Assembly (NCBI GenBank): GCA_902628365.1
Contig: CACOMW010000001.1
Coordinates: 1-64,000 of the forward strand
Length of the DNA stretch: 64,000 nt
Origin: an uncultured Marinoscillum sp.
GTDB taxonomy: Bacteria; Bacteroidota; Bacteroidia; Cytophagales; MED-G16
Direction of reading: 5' to 3'
Shown: positions 44,807 to 52,432 of the stretch, piece by piece
How the letters are laid out: each line of letters opens with the position of its first letter
Position numbering within the stretch: the first letter of the stretch is position 1
Program-made: the position numbers and the translations under genes
The notes under the pieces: model-generated
Databases searched by the model: none
Told to the model about the DNA's origin: nothing
Seen by the model: only the letters and a program-made list of their open reading frames with translations

Positions 44807-45583
44807 ATGAAAAAAATATTTTTAGATAGTATCTACGGTAGCATAATGGCTACACTTCTTTATCTTGTTTTATTCTATCCACTGGTATTAATTCATAGAT
44901 TTGATTGGTATGATATGTTGCTTGTGACTCTATCTATCTCACCTGGAATTTTTATTATGTTTTTTATTTATCATTCTGATGAATATGATAAGGAGCCAGT
45001 ATGGCTTCTTGCGACTTGCTTTATTCTTGGAGCAATCAATTTACATTTTGATGTAGATATTCTTGAGTTTGTTTTTTCATATATAAATGTTGAAAATAAT
45101 TTTTTACGAGTAGGAGGTGAAGCATTAACTGTTTCTATAACTGAAGAAATGTTAAAATTTATTGTGGTATTCTTAATTATCTTTCCAAATAAAAGTTTTG
45201 ATGAGCCATTTGATGGGATTGTTTATTCAGTATTTGTTGGTATGGGTTTTGCTACAGCAGAAAATATTACTTACGTTTTACAAGGATCTTCATCAGTTGC
45301 ATTTTTTAGAATGTTGACAGCTGTTCCAGCTCATTTTGCTTTTGCTGTTATTATGGGATATTATTTAGGTAAAGCAAAAACTTGTAAGGTTGGAAAAAAA
45401 TGGTTTTATGTATTTTTGTCGCTTTTTGTATCAATAACCATGCACGCATTTTATGATTATTTTTTGTTCTTGGATTTTGTGCCAGGTATATGGCTAGGAG
45501 GTGTTGTTACGTTAGGTGTTGCAATTCTTTTTGCTAGAATGGCAATTTTGGAGCATCTTGCTGCCTCTCCTTTTAAAAAATAA
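44807..45583 (+). CDS. prsW: PrsW-family intramembrane metalloprotease
   Basis: A 258-residue polytopic membrane protein. It carries the PrsW motifs in order: TEEMLKF (EExxK, E113/E114), FDGIVYSVFVGMGFATAEN (about 136-153), PAHFAFA (H176) and HAFYDYFL (H213, D217). In Bacillus PrsW cleaves the anti-sigma factor RsiW, and the family belongs to the Abi/CAAX protease group. Co-transcription with the metallopeptidase-barrel gene is likely from the 4-base gap. No anti-sigma factor is nearby, so its substrate is unknown. Confidence 0.88.
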   Translation: MKKIFLDSIYGSIMATLLYLVLFYPLVLIHRFDWYDMLLVTLSISPGIFIMFFIYHSDEYDKEPVWLLATCFILGAINLHFDVDILEFVFSYINVENNFLRVGGEALTVSITEEMLKFIVVFLIIFPNKSFDEPFDGIVYSVFVGMGFATAENITYVLQGSSSVAFFRMLTAVPAHFAFAVIMGYYLGKAKTCKVGKKWFYVFLSLFVSITMHAFYDYFLFLDFVPGIWLGGVVTLGVAILFARMAILEHLAASPFKK

Positions 45584-45610
45584 ATTTTAACACGATTTAT
45601 TAAACTAATT

Positions 45611-45639
45611 ATATAATATAAAAATATATTATATTTTTG
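45611..45639 (+). terminator. AT-only hairpin with T tail after prsW, overlapping a possible -7 box
   Basis: ATATAATATA pairs with TATATTATAT over a loop of four A and is followed by a T run. TATTTTTG at its end also fits the -7 consensus for the dihydroorotase-like gene. It could be either or both; an AT-only stem is weak evidence. Confidence 0.4.
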
Positions 45640-45661
45640 TGCAAATATTTACTATCCGTTA

Positions 45662-46939
45662 ATGTCAATACTTTTAAAATCTATTACAGTTGTTGATTTA
45701 AATTCTAAGTATAATTCAAAAAAAGTAAATATTTTAATTAATAAAGATGGTGTTATTGATAAAATTAGTTTATCCAAAATAAATGTAAAAAATTCATCTA
45801 CTAAGGTTCTTGATTGTAAAGGGAAAATGGTTTCTCCTGGCTGGTTTGATTTTAGATCAAATTTTTGTGATCCTGGATTTGAACATAAAGAAGATTTAAT
45901 ATCAGGTTCTAACTTAGCTTCATCTTCAGGATTTACAGATATTTTATTAATGCCTAACACAAATCCTGTTTTACAATCTAAAAATGATATTTATTATATA
46001 AAAAATAAAACTGAAAACAACCTCTCAACTATTCATCCAACTGCTGCTATAACTAGAAATACAGAAGGGAATGAACTAAATGAAATTTTAGATTTAAATG
46101 AGGCAGGTGCAGTTGCATTTACTGATGGTGAAAAAGAATTACAAAATTCAGATATAATATATAAAGCATTACTATATATTAAACAGTTTGATGGTCTTTT
46201 AATAAATAAACCAAAAGATTATAGTTTATCAAGATTAGGTATTGTAAATGAAGGGTATAATAGTACTATATCTGGTTTAAAAGGCATTCCAGATATTGCC
46301 GAAGAAATAATGATAAATAGAGATTTATCAATTTTGAGATATTCAGGAGGTAGGTTACATTTTTCTGGTATATCAACCAAATCTTCAGTTGAAATAATTA
46401 GGAAAGCAAAGAAAGATGGATTAAATGTTACCTGTGATGTTTCTATTTATAATTTATTATTAGATGATAGTCAAATTATAAATTTTGATACAAATTATAA
46501 ACTGGATCCTCCTTTAAGAACAAAAGATGATATAGATGCTTTAATACTTGGACTAGAGGATGGCACCATAGATGTAATTTCTTCTTATCATCAACCTCAA
46601 AATATTGAAAATAAATCTGTTGAATTTAATAATGCTAAAAATGGAATGATTTCTCTTCAAACATTTTTTAGTAATATATTAATTTTATCCTCAAAAATTT
46701 CTTTAGAATCTTTAATTTTAAAATTTACTTCGAACCCCAGAAAAATTTTAAATATTGAAGAAAAATCTATTAAAGTTGGTTCAAATGCTTCCCTAACAAT
46801 TTTTGATATAGATGGATCATGGGATTACTCACTAGAAAATAATATATCTAAATCCTCCAATTCTCCATGGTTAAATTGGTCTTTGAAAGGTAAAATCTTT
46901 GGGGTTATAAACTCTAAAGATTCAAAATTTAATTATTAA
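45662..46939 (+). CDS. Dihydroorotase-like amidohydrolase lacking most metal ligands
   Basis: At 425 residues it follows type I dihydroorotases along its length (VSPGWFDFRSNFCDPGFEHKEDL, GFTDILLMPNTNPV, LKGIPDIAEE, LDPPLRTKDD). The metal-binding HxH before the (R)EPG motif is replaced (FDFRSNFCDPG). The TDHAPH-like catalytic Asp motif is SSYHQPQ. Only the His of GRLHFSGIST is kept. It is therefore probably not a functional dihydroorotase. I recall similar degenerate PyrC-like proteins across Bacteroidota. A structural role with aspartate transcarbamoylase, as for pseudo-dihydroorotases of pseudomonads, is possible but not shown. Confidence 0.83.
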   Translation: MSILLKSITVVDLNSKYNSKKVNILINKDGVIDKISLSKINVKNSSTKVLDCKGKMVSPGWFDFRSNFCDPGFEHKEDLISGSNLASSSGFTDILLMPNTNPVLQSKNDIYYIKNKTENNLSTIHPTAAITRNTEGNELNEILDLNEAGAVAFTDGEKELQNSDIIYKALLYIKQFDGLLINKPKDYSLSRLGIVNEGYNSTISGLKGIPDIAEEIMINRDLSILRYSGGRLHFSGISTKSSVEIIRKAKKDGLNVTCDVSIYNLLLDDSQIINFDTNYKLDPPLRTKDDIDALILGLEDGTIDVISSYHQPQNIENKSVEFNNAKNGMISLQTFFSNILILSSKISLESLILKFTSNPRKILNIEEKSIKVGSNASLTIFDIDGSWDYSLENNISKSSNSPWLNWSLKGKIFGVINSKDSKFNY

Positions 46940-46952
46940 ACTAAATTTGTAT

Positions 46953-47915
46953 ATGGATTTATCTATTGTAATTCCTGCATATAACGAAGAAGAGTCAATT
47001 CCTGAATTAATTGCTTCAATTAATGATGCAATTACCTCATCTATTATATATGAAATAATTATCATTGATGATGGAAGCTCAGATAATTCATGGAAATTTA
47101 TTAAAAATCAAGCTTCAAAGAATTCATTGATAAAGGGTATTCGGTTTATTAAAAATAATGGTAAATCAGCAGCTTTAGATATTGGATTTAAACATTCATC
47201 TGGTAAAGTGGTTATAACTATGGACGCTGATCTACAGGATGACCCACAAGAGATTTTACCCCTTTATAAAATGATTATTGATCAAGACTATGACTTAGTT
47301 TCTGGTTGGAAAAAAATTAGATTTGATCCAATTACTAAAACATTACCTTCAAAATTTTTTAATTTTATAACTAGACTTTTTTCGGGTATTAAATTAAATG
47401 ATTTTAATTGTGGTATTAAAGCATATAAAAGTTCTGTTATAAAAAATATTTCTATATATGGAGAAATGCATAGGTATATTCCTTTAATTGCAAAATGGAA
47501 TGGTTTTAATAAAATAGGAGAAAAAATAGTGAATCATAATCCAAGAAAATATGGTAAAACAAAATTCGGAATCGAAAGATTTATTAACGGATTTTTAGAT
47601 TTGATTTCTGTAAGTTTTGTTTATAAGTTTAAGAAAAAACCTATGCATTTTTTTGGAACAATGGGTGTTTTTTCTTTTTTATTTGGATTGATTGGGGCAG
47701 GTATTATAATTTATGATAAAGTTTCTAAAATATATGCAGGTGTTCCTCTTGTTGAAATTAGACCTGTAACTGACCAGCCACTCTTTTTTATCGCACTGGT
47801 ATCCATAATTATTGGTGTTCAATTATTTTTAGCAGGTTTTTTAGCAGAAATAGTTGTGAAAGTTAGTTCTAAAAATGATGACCAGATTGTTAGTGATAAG
47901 AAAGGCTTTGATTGA
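46953..47915 (+). CDS. Family 2 glycosyltransferase, polyprenyl-phosphate type
   Basis: A GT-A glycosyltransferase of 320 residues from the ATG at 46953; the track start is a TTG two codons earlier. LSIVIPAYNEEESIPELI opens the domain, and the nucleotide and metal site is TMDADLQDDPQEI. Two C-terminal membrane helices (MHFFGTMGVFSFLFGLIGAGIII and FFIALVSIIIGVQLFLAGFLAEI) are typical of GtrB/ArnC/dolichol-phosphate-mannose-synthase-like enzymes, which load a sugar onto a polyprenyl phosphate. A TAAATTTG box ends 4 bases before the ATG. The next gene overlaps its stop codon. Confidence 0.87.
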   Translation: MDLSIVIPAYNEEESIPELIASINDAITSSIIYEIIIIDDGSSDNSWKFIKNQASKNSLIKGIRFIKNNGKSAALDIGFKHSSGKVVITMDADLQDDPQEILPLYKMIIDQDYDLVSGWKKIRFDPITKTLPSKFFNFITRLFSGIKLNDFNCGIKAYKSSVIKNISIYGEMHRYIPLIAKWNGFNKIGEKIVNHNPRKYGKTKFGIERFINGFLDLISVSFVYKFKKKPMHFFGTMGVFSFLFGLIGAGIIIYDKVSKIYAGVPLVEIRPVTDQPLFFIALVSIIIGVQLFLAGFLAEIVVKVSSKNDDQIVSDKKGFD

Positions 47916-48880
47916 TGAAATTTTCGATAATTATACCTGTATTCAACAGGCCTGAAGAAATAAACGATTTAATTCAAAGTATAGTAGATCAAAAATATAG
48001 AGATATTGAAATTATAGTTATTGAAGATGGATCTTCAATAACATCAAATGATATTATAAATAGTTTTAAAAATAAAATTAATTTGCAGTATCATGAAATA
48101 TCAAATCAAGGCCCTGGCCTAGCTAGAAATCATGGTGTAAAATTTGCAAATTCAGAGTGGATAATATTTTTTGATTCTGACTGTACAATTCCCAAAAATT
48201 ATTTTTATGAAGTCGATGAGTTTTTAAAGTCAAATACAGAAGTTGATTTTTTTGGTGGCCCAGATAAATCAAATAAAAGTTTTAGCTTTTTACAAAAGGC
48301 AATTAATTATTCAATGACATCAATGTTAACAACAGGTGGTATTAGAGGTTCTAAATATACAGTTGATAAATTTTTACCAAGATCATTTAATATGGGTATG
48401 AAGAAAAAAAACTTTTTGCAGGTAGGAGGGTTTTCTTCTATGAGATTTGGTGAAGACCTGGACTTGACATATAGACTTTTATCTTCAGGAGCAAAATCAA
48501 GTATTATTAAAACCGCATATGTTTATCATAAAAGAAGAAACAATTTAATTGGATTTTTTAATCAAATTTTTTCTTCAGGTAATGCTAGAGTTAAATTAAA
48601 CCAAAAGCATAAGGGTACATTTAGATTTTTTCATTTATTACCCTCTTTATTTTTTATTTTTTTTGTTTTCATGTGTTTACTTTTACTATTTAAAATTGAT
48701 TTTAATTTCATTTTTTTAATTCAATTTATTTATGTTATCTATTTTATGTTAATATTTTTAGAATCAAGTATCTTAAACAAAAATCCATTGGTTGGTCTTT
48801 TATCAGTAATAACAACTTTTACTCAATTTTTTGCTTATGGAACAGGATATTTGAAAGCTTGGATCAAAAATTATTTATAG
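47915..48880 (+). CDS. Family 2 glycosyltransferase
   Basis: A GT-A enzyme of 321 residues from the ATG at 47915, which shares one base with the TGA of the preceding glycosyltransferase. FSIIIPVFNRPEEINDLI, IIVIEDGSS and the DxD-like FFDSDCTIPKNYF are present. FGEDLDLTYRLLSSGAKS is the usual acceptor-side motif. The C-terminal third has two to three hydrophobic helices, so it is membrane-attached. It probably works with the preceding enzyme on an envelope glycan. The donor sugar is unknown. Confidence 0.86.
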   Translation: MKFSIIIPVFNRPEEINDLIQSIVDQKYRDIEIIVIEDGSSITSNDIINSFKNKINLQYHEISNQGPGLARNHGVKFANSEWIIFFDSDCTIPKNYFYEVDEFLKSNTEVDFFGGPDKSNKSFSFLQKAINYSMTSMLTTGGIRGSKYTVDKFLPRSFNMGMKKKNFLQVGGFSSMRFGEDLDLTYRLLSSGAKSSIIKTAYVYHKRRNNLIGFFNQIFSSGNARVKLNQKHKGTFRFFHLLPSLFFIFFVFMCLLLLFKIDFNFIFLIQFIYVIYFMLIFLESSILNKNPLVGLLSVITTFTQFFAYGTGYLKAWIKNYL

Positions 48881-49638
48881 CAATAATATATTATCTCTTT
48901 TTCTTGTAGTCCAAAATAGTTTTTTTCTTTTTTAGAGAATGAATTAATAAAATTTGATTTTTTGACTTTCAGCCCTTGTGATAATATCCTCTTATCATAA
49001 TCCTTTCCATATTTTCTTAAATGATCTGATTGCCCATAAACTTTTTCTCTTTCTTTTTCGGATAGTATTGATTTATCTTCTATAGTTTTTTGCGGAATTG
49101 GATAATAAAATGGAACTTGAAGAATAGAAAAACCATCTTTTTTCATTACTCTATGTATTTCTTTAATTGCTTTTTTATCATCTTCAACATGTTCAAGAAC
49201 ATGATTACAAAGAATAATATCGAACGAATTATTTTGAAATGGCATGTTATGTATATCCATTTTTATTTTTGCTAAAGGGGAAAATAAATCTCCTGATACA
49301 TAATCTATATTTTTTGAATTGTTAAAAACATTAATAAAACACTGTTCAGGGGCAATATGTAAAAGTTTTATATTTTTTTTAAAAATATCAGTTTTTCTTT
49401 CAAGGAAAAGGTACAAAAGCCGATGTCTTTCAAGAGATAAACAATTTGGACATAAAGCATTTTTTCTAATTTTTCTTCCATATGGAAGAAACTTATCAAA
49501 TTTTTTTTTACAAATAGGACAAAGTACTTTTTCTCCTCTGTAAAATAATCTGATAATCAAAAAAATTGGCTTACTGATTCTTTGTAAGAAAGGTCTAGGA
49601 AATTTTTTTAATAAAAATCCAATAACTTTACTGAACAT
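48871..49638 (-). CDS. Class I SAM methyltransferase with N-terminal zinc ribbon
   Basis: A 255-residue protein. The N terminus is basic and hydrophobic, then four cysteines (CPICKKKF and CPNCLSLERHR) form a probable zinc ribbon at about residues 40-70. The methyltransferase domain follows, with a SAM-binding region (LLHIAPEQCF) and DIILCNHVLEHVEDDKKAIKEIHRVMK, the UbiE/methyltransf_11 type. YGQSDHLRKYGKDY is typical of a subfamily found near surface-sugar genes. It overlaps the convergent glycosyltransferase by 10 bases and starts 3 bases after purB ends, so it is probably co-transcribed with purB. Confidence 0.83.
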   Translation of the reverse strand: MFSKVIGFLLKKFPRPFLQRISKPIFLIIRLFYRGEKVLCPICKKKFDKFLPYGRKIRKNALCPNCLSLERHRLLYLFLERKTDIFKKNIKLLHIAPEQCFINVFNNSKNIDYVSGDLFSPLAKIKMDIHNMPFQNNSFDIILCNHVLEHVEDDKKAIKEIHRVMKKDGFSILQVPFYYPIPQKTIEDKSILSEKEREKVYGQSDHLRKYGKDYDKRILSQGLKVKKSNFINSFSKKEKNYFGLQEKEIIYYCYK

Positions 49639-49640
49639 TT

Positions 49641-50993
49641 TTATTGATTTTGACTATTTCCTAAATAATTTTTTGGAGATATATTTTTTAATTCCTTTTT
49701 TACTTTATTGTTCACTGGAAGTTTTTCTATAAATTCTAAATATAATTTTTTATCAATTTTTGAATTTCCTCTCGTAATTTCTTTTAGCTTTTCATATGGA
49801 TTTGGGACTTTTTCTCTTCTTAATATAGTTTGGATTGCCTCAGAAATTATTGACCAATTGTTTTCTAAATCACTTTCTATTTCTTTTTTATTAACATCTA
49901 TTTTTTCTAATCCTTTCAATAAAGAGTTTAATGCAATTTTAGTATGCGAAATTGGTACACCGATATTTCTTGAAACAGTTGAATCTGTTAAATCTCTTTG
50001 AAGTCTTGAAATTGGTAATTTATCAGAAAGAAACTGAAATATTTTATTTGCCATCATTAAATTTCCTTCACCATTTTCAAAATCTATTGGATTAACTTTA
50101 TGAGGCATTGCAGATGAACCTACCTCATTTTTATTTACTTTTTGTTTAAGATAATTTATAGATATATAGTGCCATATATCTCTAGTAAAATCAATTAAAA
50201 TTGTATTGATTCTAGATAAGCATTGAAAAATAGCTGCCATGTTATCATAATGTTCAATTTGGGTTGTTGGCTTACTTCTAATTAATCCAATTTTTTTTAA
50301 AAATTTATCTGAAAAGGAATCCCAATTAATTTTTGGATAGGATACATAATGAGCATTTAGGTTTCCCGTTGCGCCACCAAATTTACCATTATTTGGAATT
50401 TTATTCAAAGAATCTAATTGAACTTTGATTCTTTCATGATAAACCTGAAATTCTTTTCCAAAAGTGGTAGGGCTGGCTGGTTGTCCATGTGTTCTACTTA
50501 CCATAGGTATATTTTTAAATCTTTTTGACTTATTTCTTATAGATTTTAAAAGAATTTTAATTGAAGGTATAATACTGTTTTTAAGACAATCTTTTAACAT
50601 TAAAGGAACTGCTGTATTGTTTATATCCTGAGATGTAAGTCCATAATGTACAAATTCTTTGTATTCATCTATTCCTAATTTTTTGAATTTTTCTTTTAAA
50701 AAATATTCTACTGATTTCAAATCATGATTTATTTTTTCTTCAATTTTTTTTATTCTTTTTGCATCATTTATAGAAAAGTTATTTATGATTTCGCGCAAAT
50801 TTTTTATTTCACTTTTTTTAATATTTTTTAATTCGGGCAATTTAATTTCGTATAGAGCGATAAAATATTCAATTTCAACAAAAACGCGATATCTAATTAA
50901 TGCAAACTCAGAGAAATATCTAGATATATCTTCAGTACTTTTTCTATATCTTCCATCTATTGGACTTATTGCAGATAGACTTTGCATATTCAT
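49641..50993 (-). CDS. purB: Adenylosuccinate lyase
   Basis: Cleaves adenylosuccinate and SAICAR in purine synthesis. It has 450 residues and is of the long E. coli-like type (LSAISPIDGRYRKSTEDISRYFSEFALIRYRVFVEIEYF). The catalytic Ser loop GSSAMPHKVNPIDFENGEGN and the His region SRTHGQPASPTTFGKEF are intact. ATGs at 50993 and 50987 are both possible. A TACTTTTG box on the minus strand lies 15 bases upstream, implying a very short leader. Confidence 0.95.
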   Translation of the reverse strand: MNMQSLSAISPIDGRYRKSTEDISRYFSEFALIRYRVFVEIEYFIALYEIKLPELKNIKKSEIKNLREIINNFSINDAKRIKKIEEKINHDLKSVEYFLKEKFKKLGIDEYKEFVHYGLTSQDINNTAVPLMLKDCLKNSIIPSIKILLKSIRNKSKRFKNIPMVSRTHGQPASPTTFGKEFQVYHERIKVQLDSLNKIPNNGKFGGATGNLNAHYVSYPKINWDSFSDKFLKKIGLIRSKPTTQIEHYDNMAAIFQCLSRINTILIDFTRDIWHYISINYLKQKVNKNEVGSSAMPHKVNPIDFENGEGNLMMANKIFQFLSDKLPISRLQRDLTDSTVSRNIGVPISHTKIALNSLLKGLEKIDVNKKEIESDLENNWSIISEAIQTILRREKVPNPYEKLKEITRGNSKIDKKLYLEFIEKLPVNNKVKKELKNISPKNYLGNSQNQ

Positions 50994-51007
50994 AATAATG
51001 ATTTTTG

Positions 51008-51015
51008 CAAAAGTA
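51008..51015 (-). promoter_or_regulatory. -7 promoter box of purB
   Basis: TACTTTTG on the minus strand fits TAnnTTTG. It is 15 to 21 bases before the two possible purB start codons, so the mRNA leader would be only about ten bases long. Confidence 0.5.
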
Positions 51016-51059
51016 AGAAATATTTAACTAAAGAGATATTTTAAAACAAATCATTAAAT

Positions 51060-51067
51060 TATATTTG
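51060..51067 (+). promoter_or_regulatory. -7 promoter box of the ferredoxin gene
   Basis: TATATTTG, followed by CGCG, fits the -7 consensus exactly and is 23 bases before the ferredoxin ATG. It stands about 45 bases from the purB box on the other strand. Confidence 0.55.
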
Positions 51068-51090
51068 CGCGTCAACTTAAATTTATATTT

Positions 51091-51363
51091 ATGAGTACTG
51101 TTAAAGTATTAATGGATGGAAAAACTTTTCAAATGGAAGTAGATAAGGATACTACAATACTTGAAAAGGCAATGGATGAAGATATTGATATTCCATTTTC
51201 TTGTCAAAGTGGAATATGCTCATCATGCATAGGTAAATTAAATGAAGGTAAGGTTGAAATGGAAGTAAATGATGGTCTTTCTGATGAAGAATTAGAAAAT
51301 GGATACATTTTAATTTGTCAATCTTTTCCAAGATCAGAGAAAATTACTATTGAAATTGATTAG
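51091..51363 (+). CDS. 2Fe-2S ferredoxin (plant/bacterial [2Fe-2S] type)
   Basis: A 90-residue soluble electron carrier. The cluster ligands are CQSGICSSCIGKL (C-x4-C-x2-C) plus the distal Cys in LICQSFP. The N-terminal strand MSTVKVLMDGKTFQMEVDKDTTILEKAMDE is typical. It resembles the C-terminal ferredoxin domain of phenylacetate/ring-hydroxylase reductases (PaaE-like) but is free-standing. It is monocistronic between purB and rpoD, and its redox partner is unknown. Confidence 0.92.
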   Translation: MSTVKVLMDGKTFQMEVDKDTTILEKAMDEDIDIPFSCQSGICSSCIGKLNEGKVEMEVNDGLSDEELENGYILICQSFPRSEKITIEID

Positions 51364-51373
51364 ATTGTTTAAA

Positions 51374-51414
51374 TAATCGATTTCATTAATATAATAAGAA
51401 CATTAATCGATTTC
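51374..51414 (+). repeat. Direct repeat TAATCGATTTC with 30-bp period upstream of rpoD
   Basis: TAATCGATTTC occurs at 51374-51384 and again at 51404-51414, exactly 30 bp apart, about three helical turns. Each contains the palindrome ATCGAT. Both lie just upstream of the rpoD -33/-7 promoter, where an activator would bind. This is a candidate regulatory site. Confidence 0.4.
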
Positions 51415-51426
51415 TTTCGTATTTAG

Positions 51427-51459
51427 TCTTGATATATATATAATAATATGATACATTTG
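51427..51459 (+). promoter_or_regulatory. rpoD promoter (-33 and -7 elements)
   Basis: TCTTG (51427-51431) and TACATTTG (51452-51459) are separated by 20 bases, the spacing of Bacteroidota primary sigma factor promoters (TTG / TAnnTTTG). It is the best complete promoter in the window. The rpoD ATG is 36 bases downstream of the -7 box. Confidence 0.75.
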
Positions 51460-51495
51460 TCAATTGTTTAATTTCTCAAAAATACTTTATTTCTA

Positions 51496-52368
51496 ATGAG
51501 ACAACTCAAAATCACACAATCAATAACCAATAGAAGAGAGAGTCATACTCTTGAAAAATATTTTACAGAGGTGAGTGGTGTTCCTATGATTACACCCGAA
51601 GAAGAAGTTAAATTAGCTAAACAAATTAAGAAAGGTAGCCAAAGAGCATTGGATAGACTTGTTAAAGCAAACCTAAGATTTGTTGTATCAGTAGCAAAAC
51701 AATATCAGAATAGAAGTCTACCTCTAAACGATCTTATAAACGAAGGAAATCTTGGATTAATTAAAGCAGCAAAAAAGTTTGACGAGACAAAAGGTTTTAA
51801 ATTTATATCTTACGCAGTATGGTGGATTAGACAATCAATCATGCAAGCTTTAGCTGAACAATCTAGAATTGTTAGGTTGCCAATGAATAAATCGGGAGCT
51901 ATTAATCAGATTAGAAGAGCATATGCTGAATTAGAACAAAAATTTGAAAGGGAGCCCACTGAAGAAGAATTAGCAGAAAATTTAGATATTAAATCGAGTG
52001 AGGTAAGAAGCACACTGGGTGCTGAGGTTAAGCAAATGTCAATGGATGCTCCATTTGGTGAAGATGATTCTGGTTCATTGTTAGATGTTTTAGAAAATGA
52101 TGCTGAACATCCTACAGATTCTGGTCTAGTTTTTAATGATTCTTTAAAAGTTGAAACAATGAGAGCTTTGTCAACACTTACACCAAGAGAAAGAGACGTT
52201 ATTGTAATGAGTTTTGGAATTGGATTTGATAATCCTTATACCTTAGAAGAAATCGGAGATGTTATGGGATTAACTAGGGAGAGAGTAAGACAAATTAGGG
52301 AAAAAGCTTTACAAAAGTTAAGAGAGCCTGGAAAAAATATGAGACTGAAAGAATTCACTGCAAATTAG
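51496..52368 (+). CDS. rpoD: RNA polymerase primary sigma factor RpoD
   Basis: The housekeeping sigma-70 factor, 290 residues. It lacks region 1.1 and the non-conserved region, as is usual in Bacteroidota. [23 protein letters not shown] is the typical N terminus. Region 2 has [42 protein letters not shown] and the -7/-10-reading [15 protein letters not shown]. Region 4 has [28 protein letters not shown]. It would read the TAnnTTTG boxes seen throughout the window. Confidence 0.98.
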   Translation: MRQLKITQSITNRRESHTLEKYFTEVSGVPMITPEEEVKLAKQIKKGSQRALDRLVKANLRFVVSVAKQYQNRSLPLNDLINEGNLGLIKAAKKFDETKGFKFISYAVWWIRQSIMQALAEQSRIVRLPMNKSGAINQIRRAYAELEQKFEREPTEEELAENLDIKSSEVRSTLGAEVKQMSMDAPFGEDDSGSLLDVLENDAEHPTDSGLVFNDSLKVETMRALSTLTPRERDVIVMSFGIGFDNPYTLEEIGDVMGLTRERVRQIREKALQKLREPGKNMRLKEFTAN

Positions 52369-52401
52369 CTTTAATATCTTCATTCAATAAATAAAAATCT
52401 A

Positions 52402-52409
52402 TATATTTG
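52402..52409 (+). promoter_or_regulatory. -7 promoter box of the first propeller-protein gene
   Basis: TATATTTG fits the -7 consensus exactly, 23 bases before the ATG. The two downstream paralogues have only one-mismatch versions (TAGATTTA, TATATTTA) in their leaders, so the first gene may drive most of the expression. Confidence 0.5.
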
Positions 52410-52432
52410 ACGCGTTATAATTTATATCAAAT

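Noticed and set aside
45611-45639. Strong terminator claim after prsW
   Set aside because: The stem is A/T only and overlaps a plausible promoter box, so I kept it only as a low-confidence feature.
52403-52423. E. coli-like promoter TTGACG...TATAAT before paralogue 1
   Set aside because: The two hexamers are only about 3 bases apart, far from the needed spacing; the TATATTTG box fits this phylum better.
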